From: Symsagittifera roscoffensis | Taxonomy: Eukaryota; Xenacoelomorpha; Acoela; Convolutidae | NCBI RefSeq assembly: GCF_963678635.1 | Contig: NC_087064.1 | Coordinates: forward strand, 52,038,684-52,102,683 | Direction of reading: 5' to 3' | DNA: 64,000 nt | In this document: positions 50,641 through 60,700 of the stretch, piece after piece | How positions within the stretch are numbered: position 1 is the stretch's first letter | Layout: each line of letters begins with the position of its first letter | Made by a program: the position numbers and the translations under genes | The notes under the pieces: generated by a model | What the model was told of the DNA's origin: nothing | Database searches by the model: none | Seen by the model: the letters and a program-made list of their open reading frames with translations, nothing else

Positions 50641-52402
50641 TATGGTTGACTTGTGCCTTCAGCCCTCCCTTTTTGTCTAGAACTGTCCTAAGTCACTTAG
50701 TTCAATCGCTATCAAATTTTGGTAGGGGTATAAGGGTTTTTCAGAAAAATTTATAAAACGTGAAGGGTGTACCCCTCCGGATTTGTGTAATTTGCTAAAA
50801 ACAATCTCAAAAAATTTTCTCGTTCGCTTTTTCGAGTAATTCACTTTCCTACTAGTAAGTTCAGCTAATTTCTGATCTAATGGTACCAAGATTGACTCGA
50901 TATGCTCTGTAGTTCCAAAGTTATTAACCAAAACGTCTTTTTTCCAAATTCAAAAATTTTCTCTCTTATAGGTTCCGCCTAACTTTTTCCGCAAATCTGG
51001 TCCTTTCGACCTAAAAATTATTGATCTGAGCTCACAAGGCCTGTACTCTTCTAGTTCAATGCAAAATACCCGATCTAAAACGCTTTTGTAGAAAAAATTT
51101 GCGAAAAACTATGCTACCTGGACCCCTCCGGATTGATGAATCCACCAAATCAAACACGTTATGTTCGATTTCTCTGCAACCCGGAAGGCTTTCGGGTAGC
51201 GGGTTTTAAAACTCGTAGATTCACTAGTGGACGTTGTCCGAACAACTATTTTTACTGTCCTAACTCAAAGATTTCAAAAAATTTTCTGATTTTATAGTGT
51301 TTCTTACTATCAAAAATGGGAAAATTTAGTTTTTGGTACCAAACTAGTTCCAACCACTTCCGAACTAAAGTTAACCGGTTCTACTTATTACAGTAGTGCA
51401 GTTACGATGTAACACACTAACTTAGCGCTTTTTTCCGTTTCAAAAAATATCGATATCTCAAAAATCGCGACTTGTGGGGGGATCAAAATATCGCTATTTT
51501 GACCCTAAAAACCGGTCTGTTTTCGTTGTTTTTCACTGAAAAACGATATAAGACTAATAATATAGGCTATATAAATAATAATATTAGTAATACTATACCC
51601 CTCCGGGTTTGTTTACTATCCGAATTAAGGTGCTTAACTCGGATATTCGCAGTTCGGTGAAGGGTCACTACAGTGCAGCACTGTCGAGCCCCCCACAGAT
51701 TACTATCTTACTTTTTGTACCAAAAGGGATACAAAACTTGTTAACGATACCCAACAGTCGATTGTTGTTGTCGTTGAGCCCCTTCTTGTTGCTCCTTGAA
51801 CTGCTTGCCGGATCGGTCTTCACCCAAGACCCTTCCGAATTGAGCGCAAATCAGCTGACCCTTCCGGATTGAGCGCAATTTATCATTAACGTGCTTAAAT
51901 GCTCAAATAACCCTACAGTACAAGACTCACAAACGGGCCACAAAATTGATCGTAACGATCCTGACTGATATAAATGCCTGTAACAACAATATATCTATCA
52001 ACAACAAACGGGGGGGTTGAATCACATCTTGTCTGGGGGGATGATTTCTACTGATTTTTTTTTACTTTTTTACTGTTTTTGGTTTTTTCGGTTATTTTTT
52101 ATGTTTTTTGTTTTTCTTGGGTACTATACTACTTTTTGTTTGGTTTTACTTATATCTTTAAGTGTTTTTGGTTACCAACCACTCAGGGGACGAGGAGACG
52201 GCCGATGCCCCCACCCTTCCTGGTTCGTGAATTTTCGGTCTTAACTAGGTTAAAAAACTATTCACGGCAATTCGGAAGGCCTCCGCGTTCCGAACTACCC
52301 TTCCGCTCCGGCGGCTTAGGCCTATTAAGGGCGTTAATGTGAGCATCCGCTCGGCGCGGAGTGCTCGTTAACGGTTCTGCCGGTCATGATGTTAAAAAAG
52401 AA

Positions 52403-52420
52403 CAACACCCAGGAGCGCCA
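52403..52420 (-). other. Candidate primer-binding site of giant element copy 1
   Basis: On the sense strand TGGCGCTCCTGGGTGTTG begins 12 nt after the 5' LTR. The TGG start and position fit a tRNA 3'-end complement, but I cannot name the tRNA and the 12-nt gap is longer than is common. Confidence 0.45.
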
Positions 52421-52432
52421 TAAAAACATACA

Positions 52433-53352
52433 TGTAACATTCGCCCGGAAGATACATATCGACGGATAACAAAACTAAGTCTTAAGACTACTGGCTAGCG
52501 TCTAAACAGAGCTTTGCATGTTTTTCACCGTCTCTACCAAGCCAGTACTTTTCGGTGGTCTTTCTTACATCGGGTCGACAAAAACGTTACTGCTCTCCGG
52601 CTTCGACCAGAACGCTCAAATTAACTGAATTACATGCAAAAATAGTGAGCTCATGGCTGGGTCTCTGTATCCCCAGACCACGAGGTCACTCCTAAAAACA
52701 GGGCTACTACTTATCATATTACTATTGTTTTTGTTCAGTAGATAAAAATCATCATCTCCATCGAAGATGGATCAACCCTTTCCCCCAACTCCTAGCTTCT
52801 CATCCTTATCAAAATGAATCCAGTTGTTAATTAAATTCAATTCAGGACATGACAAGAAGCTAAAAGTTTATATAAAAGGCTAAAAGTTCCAGTCCCGAAA
52901 CCCTTCCGGATTCTTGAATCCAGTGAATCAAGCTCCTCAAGTTCAACTTCACACCAATCCGGAAGGCTGGTTCTCACCCTTCACCGTTGTTGGCGACGGT
53001 CTTGCAACTATTGTAGCAGCACAATAGTTGCAACTTGGAACGTTCTCTGCTATTGTAGTTCGTTGTCGTTTTTCTTTAATCTCGATTTTCGTTCTGTTCG
53101 CAATCACAGATAAAGTTGTTCTGTTTTTCACTCGCTTTTTGTTAAAATGGCCGTTTCAGCATTTCTCAGAAATGTGACGTCATCATTCGAATTTTTGAAA
53201 ATTTAAAATACTAGAATATTCTAGCCCTCACCGTTTGGCTAAACGTTCCAATAACGTCGCTAATCCTTCGAAATCATCAACTCGGAAGGCTTACTGCTCA
53301 AAATTCGAATCCTGCATAAATTGCATTTTGGCCATTCTGGTCGAATGTCACA
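52433..53352 (-). repeat. 5' LTR of giant Ty3 element, copy 1
   Basis: 920 bp, identical by eye to 28744-29663 except one base (52492). Outer edge at 53352, inner edge at 52433. Confidence 0.93.
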
Positions 53353-54337
53353 TCGCTTGTGACACGAGACCACGACCCGTTACAGCTTAAAGGCTACTAC
53401 TAAAATATCCCCCCACTCTAGAATTAATAACGTCCCCATACTCAGGTCTCTAGATACCCAAAATACATGAACGCCGTTAAAAACCGGGTCGGAACAATCC
53501 GTTAAGTTACTTTTTATTAGACAGTGGAACTTTGATCCATTTCAGATGGATCAACCTAAAACTCGCCTTACCTCAACATAACAATTATAAAACACACTCT
53601 AGAAATTTAAATTAGTACTCACATTGTAGCACGCTCAAGAATCAGGGAGTAAATAAGTCGGTATGCAACTCAAGAATCAATAAAGTAACTAAAATGAGTT
53701 TAATGTTTGTCAGTTTTAATAACAAGAACAAGTTTGTACTCTAGAATGTTAGTTCTCGTGAACCATTGGGACACTCTAGCTGTCCACCTTTCCACCGAAG
53801 GTTCACTCTAGTCCAGTTTAGAATAATACTCCAATCACAACAATCCAGTTCGTGGGGATGCGCTCGTCTCTGTTCTAGATGGGACAGCTCTACTCTAGAT
53901 TATTATCGCTACTGAAATTGCGAATAGCAATTTCCCACTGATTTTTCTAGCAACTTTCCCGCGATTGTCACTCGATCGTTCTGACTTCTCTTTTCTGATT
54001 TTCAGTTATCGCGAGAAAATCGTGCATGACAGGTTCCATTCGAAATTTTGAAAAATTAAATTTCACTCCAAAATTAAGTGTTTTTTGCTTCTCTCAAGGT
54101 CAAACTTCCAAATATGACCGACTGGCACACTTATTACGAGTGAATTCAAAGAGAGACAAGACTGCTCGTATCAGGGCGAAGTCATGAATATTTTGACTGC
54201 CCTTAAGGTCCGGGAAAAAAGTCATCTTGTGAAGACATTCAAGAATTGATTGTTAATTTTCCAGATAATTAGTTTGAAAAAATTTCTTTCACGCTCTGTA
54301 TCTGTAAAAAATGGGCCAATTAAAATGGGCCCTTCCG

Positions 54338-54709
54338 TCAGGCGACGGTCCGTGCAATGGTTGGATAGGGCCAAACCAATGCTAAACAAATACACACGCA
54401 ATTTTTATGAAAAATCAAGTCGATTTCAAAGCATCCAGAGAATTGCCAATTAAAATGTACACTCCTAGATTCTAGCACTAGAATTGTCTGTTGTATAGTT
54501 TTTTTTTTAATTTTTTGCACATCCCGACTAAGACCTGCGCTATTTCCCTCAAGTTGGCATTGCTGAAGGTGGAGTCCTAGCGGTGAGTCTGCTTTCTTAT
54601 GTTCCTCAATTCTAGTGGTCAAATGTCGAACAGTTTGTACGACATAGGTGGAAGTGCATCCACTACAGTAGGTCAAACAACCAAACAAAATCGCTAACAC
54701 TAGAGGCAA
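54338..54709 (-). pseudogene. GIY-YIG endonuclease fragment, Penelope-like
   Basis: The translated piece has a CxxC-like lead (CLTYCSGCTSTYVVQT), then RHLTTRIEEHKKADSPLGLHLQQC, and near the end TIQQTILVLES. This order (Y-V-Q-T, R-x-L-x-x-R-x-x-E-H, P-x-G-x-H, then L-x-L-E-S) is that of GIY-YIG domains at the C terminus of Penelope-like retroelements. The usual glycine after the second tyrosine motif is replaced by valine. No reverse transcriptase part is seen upstream, so this is a truncated relic. Confidence 0.6.
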
Positions 54710-55044
54710 TACATATCAGGAAAGAGAAACCTGGCTTGAACACGCGCGATGAGTTTAGGAGCAGGGAGTTAACACTGAAAATTTAGTCCCAAAATATTTT
54801 TCGTTTTTTATTCAAAACGTACATGTCTAAATCGAAATTATGACTCAGAAACTTCCAGACAAATTAATTTAAAAATGTTTTATTAATTTTAGAGGTTAAA
54901 AGTATTTTAATCTTAATAGTAATTTGGAGGTCAACTGTGATTGGCTAATTTTCTATCATGAGGGTTTAGAACCAAATTGTATGTGATTTATTGTAAATAA
55001 CATTTGTAAATTGATGTTTTTATCGTCATTTAGAGTAGTTTATT

Positions 55045-55092
55045 GTAAAAATCCTGACGATGCACATAGTTGCGAAAACGTTTGAAATTTAC
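55045..55092 (+). ncRNA. Hammerhead-ribozyme-like fold
   Basis: In order: GTAAAAATC, CTGACGA (the CUGANGA core), GCACATAGTTGC (a 3-bp stem GCA/TGC after one extra T), GAAA, ACGTTT (a two-pair helix III), then GAAATTTAC. The first and last segments pair in 7 of 9 positions. Small helix III forms like this are reported for Penelope-like elements. The extra T in stem II and a UUU cleavage triplet weaken it. It is on the opposite strand to the nearby GIY-YIG fragment. Confidence 0.35.
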
Positions 55093-55893
55093 TTTTTTGC
55101 AAAAATTTCTTTAGTTTTTTTAAGTTTATTAAATAGTTTATTAAGTTGTTCCGTTTTTCGCTTGATTTCTCGCGATTTCCCAGTCTTGATGAAATAGATT
55201 ATTAAGTTTATTAAAAAGTTTATTAAAACGTTCCGTTTTTCGCTTGATTTCTCGAACTTCATTATGTCTTATGTGAGTGAATCCACCTTTGGGGCAGTTT
55301 AGAGAGTGGATGAGTGTTAACGGTTGTCCACATGGGCATGTATGTGGAGTGTTTGGTGGTTCTCTTCCTGGTGGTAAACCATCTTCAGCTCTGATTTATT
55401 CAGGGAAAATTGTACTTTTCACACAAAAAATGATTTCTTCTTGGGACCCTAATCATTAACTTTTTTCTGATGAGCAATTCCACTGAATTTTAGCCTTTCC
55501 GAGAGTGTGATGTTGTCTCAGTTTTTTGGTTCCTATTTATATGAGTTTATTCTGCTTCAGATTATTCTGGATCTCTGTATTCAAATAGATCAAGAATGGC
55601 TCACGACCACTGATGATTTCAGGAAAAATCCGAGTTACTAGAAGGTCTAATCCTCCCATTCGTAGTGGTAGCTCAAAAAGGGTGCAATCTTTCTTCGTGA
55701 AAAGGTTTTTACTATAAAATCTAAAAAGTAGCAAGCTGCTTTCTTACATTTTTCTCAATTTCGTCCATTTTTTTACATGCTTCCGGAACTGTTCTGGTTA
55801 GGAAACTTAGTTTTCTTCAACTCCCTCTGTGTAGCAGGAGTATATTTTTGTGCTCATAATTTAATTGTTTTGGAAAGCTTTTTTGTTAGGATA

Positions 55894-56805
55894 TGAAACA
55901 TTCGCCCGGAAGTACATATCGACGGAAAAAAAGCTAAGCTATAAAACGACTGGCCAGCGTCTAAACCAAGCTCTTTATGCTTTTCACCGTCTCTAACAAA
56001 GCCAGTTCTTTTGGTGGTGTTTCTAACATCGGGTCGACAAAAATGTTACTCTTCTCCGGCTTCGACCAGAACGCTCAAATTAACTTAATTACATGCAAAA
56101 TTAGTGAGCTCATGGCTGGGTCTCAGTATCCCCAGACCACGAGGTCACTCCTAAAAACAGGGCTACTACTATTTGTTATGTTACGATTGTTTTTGTTCAG
56201 TAGAGAAAAATCATCATCTCCATCGAAGATGGATCAACCCTTTCCCTTAACCCCTAGCGTCTCATCGTCCAAAAATGAATTCAGATGTCAATTAAATTCA
56301 ATTCAGGACATAATAGGGAAGCTAAAAATTTGTATAAAATGGTATAAGTTCCAGTCCCGAGACCCCTCCGGATTCTTAAATCCGGGGAAATAACACCCTT
56401 ATCTCCTCTCCGGAAGGATGGTTTCTACCCTTCACCGTTGTTGTGAATGGCCTTGCAACGATTGTAGCGACACAATCGTTGCAACTCGGAGCGGTCTCTG
56501 CTAACTCTGCTCTTTGTTCAATTCTCGTTATTGTTCTTTATCGCGATTATCGTTGTTGTCACCGTCGCAATTATTGTTGTTCTGTTTTATTTTGGATTTC
56601 TTCCAAAATGGTCGTTAATGACGTTTCTCAGAAATATGACGTCATCATTCGAAATTTTAAAAATTTAAAATACCAGAATATTCTAGCCTTCACGATTCGT
56701 TCAATCGTCCGAATAACACCGTTAACCCTCCAAAACTGCCAATTCGGAAGGTTAGCTGCTAATAATACGAAATTGCATTTTCGTCCACTCTGGTCGAATG
56801 TCACA
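55894..56805 (-). repeat. 3' LTR of giant Ty3 element, copy 2
   Basis: 912 bp, clearly homologous to the copy 1 LTRs along its whole length but with many substitutions and small indels. Ends are TGTGACATTCGACC... and ...GGGCGAATGTTTCA on the sense strand. The internal side continues as in copy 1 (CTCCCCCGACAGCCCGGTC). Confidence 0.9.
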
Positions 56806-57751
56806 TACTCCCCCGACAGCCCGGTCAATTTCCCTATTGAATCTGGTAATGTTCGTAAAAAAATGGTACAGTGCCATCGAACAGAATTTATAAAATGCAA
56901 TGAATCACTTTTATCCACGTCATATCGACTCACTGCAGGATATAAATGGCATCATACTAAATTACTATAGCTTTCCAAATTCTTTCACTCTTATGCACTT
57001 TGAGGATATGACCTAAGATAAAAACGTTTTTTCTGACTTCCAACGTCAATGCCCTGATTTAAAACTTTTTCTCCTAGGTTTTAAAAGGTGTTAGTTTGCA
57101 GGACAGTCCTGCCAACCAACAAGCTAAAATTATCCTACCCCGCTTCTTCCCTTCGGAAATTTTAGTTGTTATTGGTCCTGAATAATAAAATTAAGGAACG
57201 CTGATGTTAGAAAGAACAATGAAATAACCTCCCTCTTCAAGGGATTACCCAAGCCTTTCTTGTTACCACAAAGTGATCAGTTGTCCTAGTTGATTAAAAA
57301 CAACCATGCAGGCTAGAATATTTACATATACTCTCTACTCAAGCCTTTCTAAATAAATATCAAGTGTCTCTAAAGCCACTAACTAAAATCAAAATACAAA
57401 TTTATAAATGCAGCAAATTCTTTAATGTTCGAAACTCAACTTGAATGTTTTCTTTCACTTTCAATTACAACTTGGTTGCTTAGTTTCTCACTTGAGTTTT
57501 TTGTCACAGATATAAAACAATTCTGAGTTTTAATTTCTTCTCTTTCGTCACTTCTTTGTTTCTTCTTTTTTTTGTCGTTTAGAAGTTCTTAAACTTCTAA
57601 ATTTTTCTTGCATCTTGTTTTTCGGCCATTCTGTCAATGCTCCATCTGCTCCTCTTGCGACTTGACTCTGCAATTTCAGTCTCTATGTCTTGCAACACAT
57701 CGGTAGCTATTCTGACGCTGTTGGAAGCAGTCCTCCAACACTTCTGCTCTT

Positions 57752-60700
57752 CTACCCTTTGTTACAACAAGGTAGGGGGTCAACGTTAGATTCTCTGTTC
57801 CTGCAGAAGCTGTTGTGGAGACACAACGTCACGTTTCTCCCCAAATCTTCCTTCAACGTCTGTTCTTTCTCCCTTCCATCACGTTCACTCATCCTGGAGA
57901 TTCTCTTGTACACTGTATTCCGATGAGTTACAAAAGCTCGCTTGAAAGCTCCTGCTCCAATGTCCGGCTGATACGTACTGTACACTCTGCCGTATTTCGA
58001 CATATGCTTCTTGGCATATTCGTACAACCACGCAGTCATGTTGGCTCTAAACCATGACATTAGTCGTTTTCTTGCCCATATCTTTTTCACTTCCATCGGA
58101 ATGTTCAGAATCTTGCACATTGTCTCAAAAAGATCTAAACCTTTTAGACAATCTAATTTCTGCATTTGTTCTCTCGTTGGTGCCGCCTGTCTATTGTTCT
58201 CCTTCACATGAGCTTCAGCCATCGTATCGCCATCATAACTCCCACTAAAGCTATCGTTATGGGCCGTGATGAGTCTGGTAAACAACCCACGGAGAGCAGC
58301 TCTCCAGAGTCCCAGATCAACACCAGATTACTACGTCCGGGATACCACCATGTTTGCAGCAAGCAACGGCAGGGACACTCATCATGTGTTAACATGATGC
58401 TCCTCCAATTACGCTTTCCCGAAGCTTCCAGTAGTGGTTCCACTTCCATCATCACTCGGTGGACTTCATCATTCTCATCTACTGGGTTGTAATCCGTAAC
58501 GGTTGATCCTCTCTGTTTTTGTCTTTCAAAGTCACTGAAGTTCCCACTGACGTATCCCATGAACTTCTTTCCCAGTATCGATTCCAACTCCTCCTTAGTT
58601 CTCTCTGGAACCGCTGAGAACATTTTGCACAGTAACTCATAAGACTTTTCCGACATTCTCGCTAGTCTTACACACTTTGGCACTGAGAAGCACTGATCCA
58701 TGATCGTTCTCGTACTTTTTACATCCACAGCCACGAAATGCACTGGGTATCTGCTCTTGCACATTGGAGCTAATGTCGATCCCGCCAAATATCGCGCTCC
58801 CGATGGTCTGCGATAAGTTTCACTGTAACTCATGTTCATTTCCGCCTCGATCGTTTCTCTCCATTTCCCTATGTGCTTTTGCTCAGTCTCCAAAACTCCT
58901 GGGAACACTTCTACACTGATGGCCGTGACCATCTCATGTTTCTGTTTTAGATTCAATAGTGACTCTTAAGAACCAAACATGCTGTAGAATCCTAGTGCAG
59001 TCACTAGATTCACCTAGGTTCCTCCATGGCAATCTGCGATCAGCTCCGTTTCCGTTTTCGCTTTCACCACAATGTTCCCAAACAATATTCTCAACTGCTT
59101 GTGTTGTTTCTCCAGGGTTTTCACGCAATCTAGACCTCCACAAACGTGACTTTCCAGTCCATAGACTGCTGCCAGACAGCTACCAGGTTCAACCCAGTCC
59201 TCTGGTCCCCAGCCAGGCAACTCCACTTTGTCTTCCCCGTTGCTCATAGAGGCTGTTGTCATAACATTATATATGATGTTAAGGTCACGCTTGTTACAGT
59301 CTGTATTTAGTTCCCTCTGCACGTCTTGTGTCGCTCGTAGTATCGAGTCAGCATTGCGACTAGGACACCATGATGGTCTCATCAGTTCCCACACTACCAT
59401 CAAGCTCGTTCTCAGTAATTCATCTGAGAATTCCAATCCAAACTCCACTCGTTTAACGGATTTTGGCACGGAAGGTGCAGTCACCTTTTCCTCCAAGACT
59501 AGTCCCAACTTGGTCTGCGGGTTAGCAGCGCTTTTAATCGTTACAATTTTCGACGTTCAGAACCTTAGCAACACTGCTTGCTCGTAATCAAAGAAGTAAT
59601 CGCGTATGTCTTCATTTAGGAATGGATTGTACGCTATCCCTATGATTCCTGACACGTAACTGTAGGACTTCTTCCTGATCGGTCCACAGTATCCACTGGA
59701 TTTCGGTATTGCTCCCATAAATTCCTTAGTGAGCCTCAGCTCTTTGTCTGAGAATCTCCTGATTTCATCTATTTTCCTCATGGGTTCTAGCTCCACAGGT
59801 TCTTTCATGTTCACCCTCATTGGTTTACTTTGATGCACGTCCAGCAGTGCTAACAAGAGTAAGAATTTCGCTCGTTCGTCACCTTCCCTCAGCATCTTCA
59901 CACAAGTGTTCAAGGCTGGCACTGAAGTTTGCTCTATCATGAACCGGATGAAACAGAGAGCGTCTCTCCGCTTCGCGCACGCTACTGCTATTTCCTCTTG
60001 GATTATCAGATCTCTCATGCTCGTCATCAGGAATACCTTGTCTTCCTTTGATCTTTTCCTTTCCTCTGATTCATATTCCCCACGAGTCAGTCCGATCATG
60101 CACCAGGCGAACCGCAGCTGTATTTCAGTTCTCACGTAAGGTACTGCTAACAGAGCGTGTATCTTCGGTGTGGTCCTCATTTCTTCTTCGAAGTACCGTA
60201 ACACTACTGCTTTCCATGGAAGGCTCACCAACTGCTCAATCGTCTCTGCCTGCATCTCAGACGATGCTAGAGTCCCATATTTTTTCTTCTTGAGGGTGGT
60301 GCCTTGCATCATGGTCTCCAGATAACCTTCTATGGCACTTTTGTCTTCCAGAGCCATTAAGTATCCTCCGGCCGAGTTTCTGTATTCCAACATCTCCATG
60401 TATCCACCGACGGGTTCATCTATTGATACAGTCTCCGACAGTGTCAGTCGGTTATATTCCATTGGGACTAGCTGTCCTACGACCCTTCCCTTTCCGTGGT
60501 TCATGGGAGACGGTTAAAAGTCTTTCATGGTACTCTCCCCACATTGGCTGAGTATTTCCATTTCCAATGTTGCTCCAGTCAGAGTGCGGTCACGCCGTTT
60601 GGATTTATAACCTGTTGATTTTATCCCTGCCATGAGAATGGTTGGCACGATCGCTACATCAGTCAACATTCTGTCCGTGCCAGGCAATCGATCATCACCT

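Larger units (their letters stand above)
48490..52432 (-). other. 3.9-kb leader of giant element copy 1
   Basis: Region between the 5' LTR and the gag start. It is studded with ACCCCTCCGGATT-like motifs (reading on the plus strand; TCCGGAGGGGT on the sense strand), contains a direct duplication with 1012-bp offset and an isolated coding-like island, and has no frame resembling retroviral accessory genes. Such a long leader could hold packaging, dimerisation or internal-entry signals; that is inference. Confidence 0.75.
28744..53352 (-). mobile_element. Giant (24.6 kb) Ty3/gypsy LTR retrotransposon, copy 1
   Basis: Two near-identical 920-bp LTRs enclose 22.8 kb. Sense order: 5' LTR, PBS candidate, 3.9-kb leader, gag-PR-RT-RH-IN (48489-41002), integrase rest (40932-40609), integrase tail with macro-like domain (40612-38996), SGNH frame (38584-35939), long unknown frame (35926-31337), its displaced tail (31363-30483), 3' UTR, 3' LTR. 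Typical Ty3 elements are 5-10 kb; giant ones are known (Ogre in plants, Burro in planarians). The only shared flanking bases are TCG (28741-28743, 53353-53355), shorter than the usual 4-6 bp. Pol is damaged, so this copy is not autonomous. Confidence 0.92.
53353..55893. other. 2.5-kb spacer between the two giant elements
   Basis: Mostly AT-rich DNA with no host gene. It holds a GIY-YIG fragment (54338-54709), a hammerhead-like fold (55045-55092), and a duplicated stretch with TTCCGTTTTTCGCTTGATTT at 55149 and about 55231. The short frames at 55277-55459 and 55537-55734 show no family resemblance. Confidence 0.55.

Noticed and set aside
51460-52432. Possible envelope gene in the giant element
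   Set aside because: A hydrophobic plus-strand frame at 52017-52244 is only a T-rich tract. I see no signal peptide, cysteine-rich ectodomain or fusion-like segment on the sense strand of the leader or the accessory frames.
56443-56970. 175-codon plus-strand frame in and beyond the copy 2 LTR
   Set aside because: Antisense to the element, crosses the LTR edge, and is not open in copy 1.
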